A program made the position numbers and the translations under genes. This document shows, one piece after another, positions 13,368-13,705 of a stretch of DNA of 13,705 nucleotides. Position 1 is the stretch's first letter; every line of letters begins with the position of its first letter. The notes under the pieces were generated by a model that was given only the letters and a program-made list of their open reading frames with translations, did no database searches and was not told the DNA's origin. Origin of the DNA: an uncultured Flavobacteriales bacterium (lineage in GTDB: Bacteria > Bacteroidota > Bacteroidia > Flavobacteriales > Crocinitomicaceae); NCBI GenBank assembly GCA_946482515.1, contig CAMLRS010000033.1, positions 1-13,705 of the forward strand, read 5' to 3'.

Positions 13368-13705
13368 ATGGCACAGCATCCAACAGACAAAGAAGGGCAA
13401 AAAACGCCGCAGTCAGGACAAGGACAATCAGGACAATCTCAGAACCCACAGGCCGCTCAGCAAGGCCAATCCGGGCAAACCCAGAACAAGGACCAACTGA
13501 ATCCTTCGACCGAAAACCGTGACAATCGCGACCGCGACCAGGATCGTAAATCCAATACTGGAAACACCGGTATGCAGAGCGAACAGTCAGGCAACAATCC
13601 CAGTAACTACAACCAGGGATCGTCGATTGCGGGACAGAGTGGGGAACAAAATCGCTCTCAGCAGGCTCAGTCTTCACCTCTTTCCGGACAGGGAATGACC
13701 GGTCA
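13368..13705 (+). CDS. N-terminal part of a Gln/Ser/Gly/Asn-rich, probably disordered protein (runs off the window)
   Basis: An open frame begins at the ATG at 13368 and continues without a stop through the last base: 112 complete codons. The product starts MAQHPTDKEGQKTPQSGQGQ and stays very rich in Gln, Ser, Gly and Asn, with a charged NRDNRDRDQDRK segment near 50-61, almost no hydrophobic residues and no signal peptide. Such composition predicts an intrinsically disordered, hydrophilin-like cytoplasmic protein. Similar short Gln/Gly/Asn-rich proteins in Bacteroidota are often tied to general stress, but that is inference. No conserved domain is recognised. A GATCTTTG at 13335-13342 is a poor -7 candidate. 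A C-terminal domain may exist beyond the window. Confidence 0.7.
   Translation, partial: MAQHPTDKEGQKTPQSGQGQSGQSQNPQAAQQGQSGQTQNKDQLNPSTENRDNRDRDQDRKSNTGNTGMQSEQSGNNPSNYNQGSSIAGQSGEQNRSQQAQSSPLSGQGMTG

Overview
The window comes from a bacterium of the phylum Bacteroidota. Two secreted proteins end in the type IX secretion system (T9SS) sorting domain. Several genes are preceded by the Bacteroidota -7 box TAnnTTTG rather than sigma70-type boxes. The intergenic regions carry short palindromic and word-like repeats that, from memory, are common in this phylum. A flavobacteria-like organism is plausible, but I cannot fix the family from sequence alone. There are no rRNA or tRNA genes, insertion sequences or CRISPR arrays.

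Layout. 1-241: an octamer array (CGTTATTA x8), a 12-bp palindrome, a promoter-like box and the terminator of the first gene. 242-2632 (-): a secreted beta-repeat, adhesin-like protein with a T9SS tail. 2702-3082 (-): a small exported His/Asp-rich protein with a GTG start. 3083-3337: a divergent promoter region. 3338-4777 (+): a protein with a central LGFP-repeat segment between two unrecognised domains and no signal peptide. 4778-5104: a terminator, then repeat-rich DNA. 5105-5497 (+): the ribosome-rescue hydrolase ArfB, bracketed by an inverted repeat. 5628-7292 (-): a two-domain LigD-type DNA repair ligase (phosphoesterase plus ligase, no polymerase). 7501-8133 (-): a predicted lipoprotein whose C-terminus is a DUF5670/lmo0937-like double membrane hairpin. 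8134-8670: a long non-coding stretch with palindromic repeats. 8671-11733 (+): a secreted M60-like (enhancin/mucinase-type) metalloprotease with two N-terminal discoidin-like domains and a T9SS tail. 11863-13251 (+): a MATE-family efflux transporter. 13368 to the end (+): the start of a Gln/Ser/Gly/Asn-rich, probably disordered hydrophilic protein that runs off the window.

Most genes look like separate transcription units. Strong hairpin terminators follow the 242-2632, 3338-4777, 7501-8133 and 8671-11733 genes, and orientation changes often. The only candidate operon is 2702-3082 with 242-2632, 69 bp apart on the minus strand. By theme there are two T9SS cargo proteins (adhesion and glycoprotein degradation), stress or maintenance functions (ArfB, LigD, the DUF5670-like lipoprotein, the disordered protein) and one exporter. 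No single multi-gene system is evident. The least explained items are the LGFP-repeat protein and its leader, the lipoprotein/DUF5670 fusion, and the repeat bracketing of arfB.
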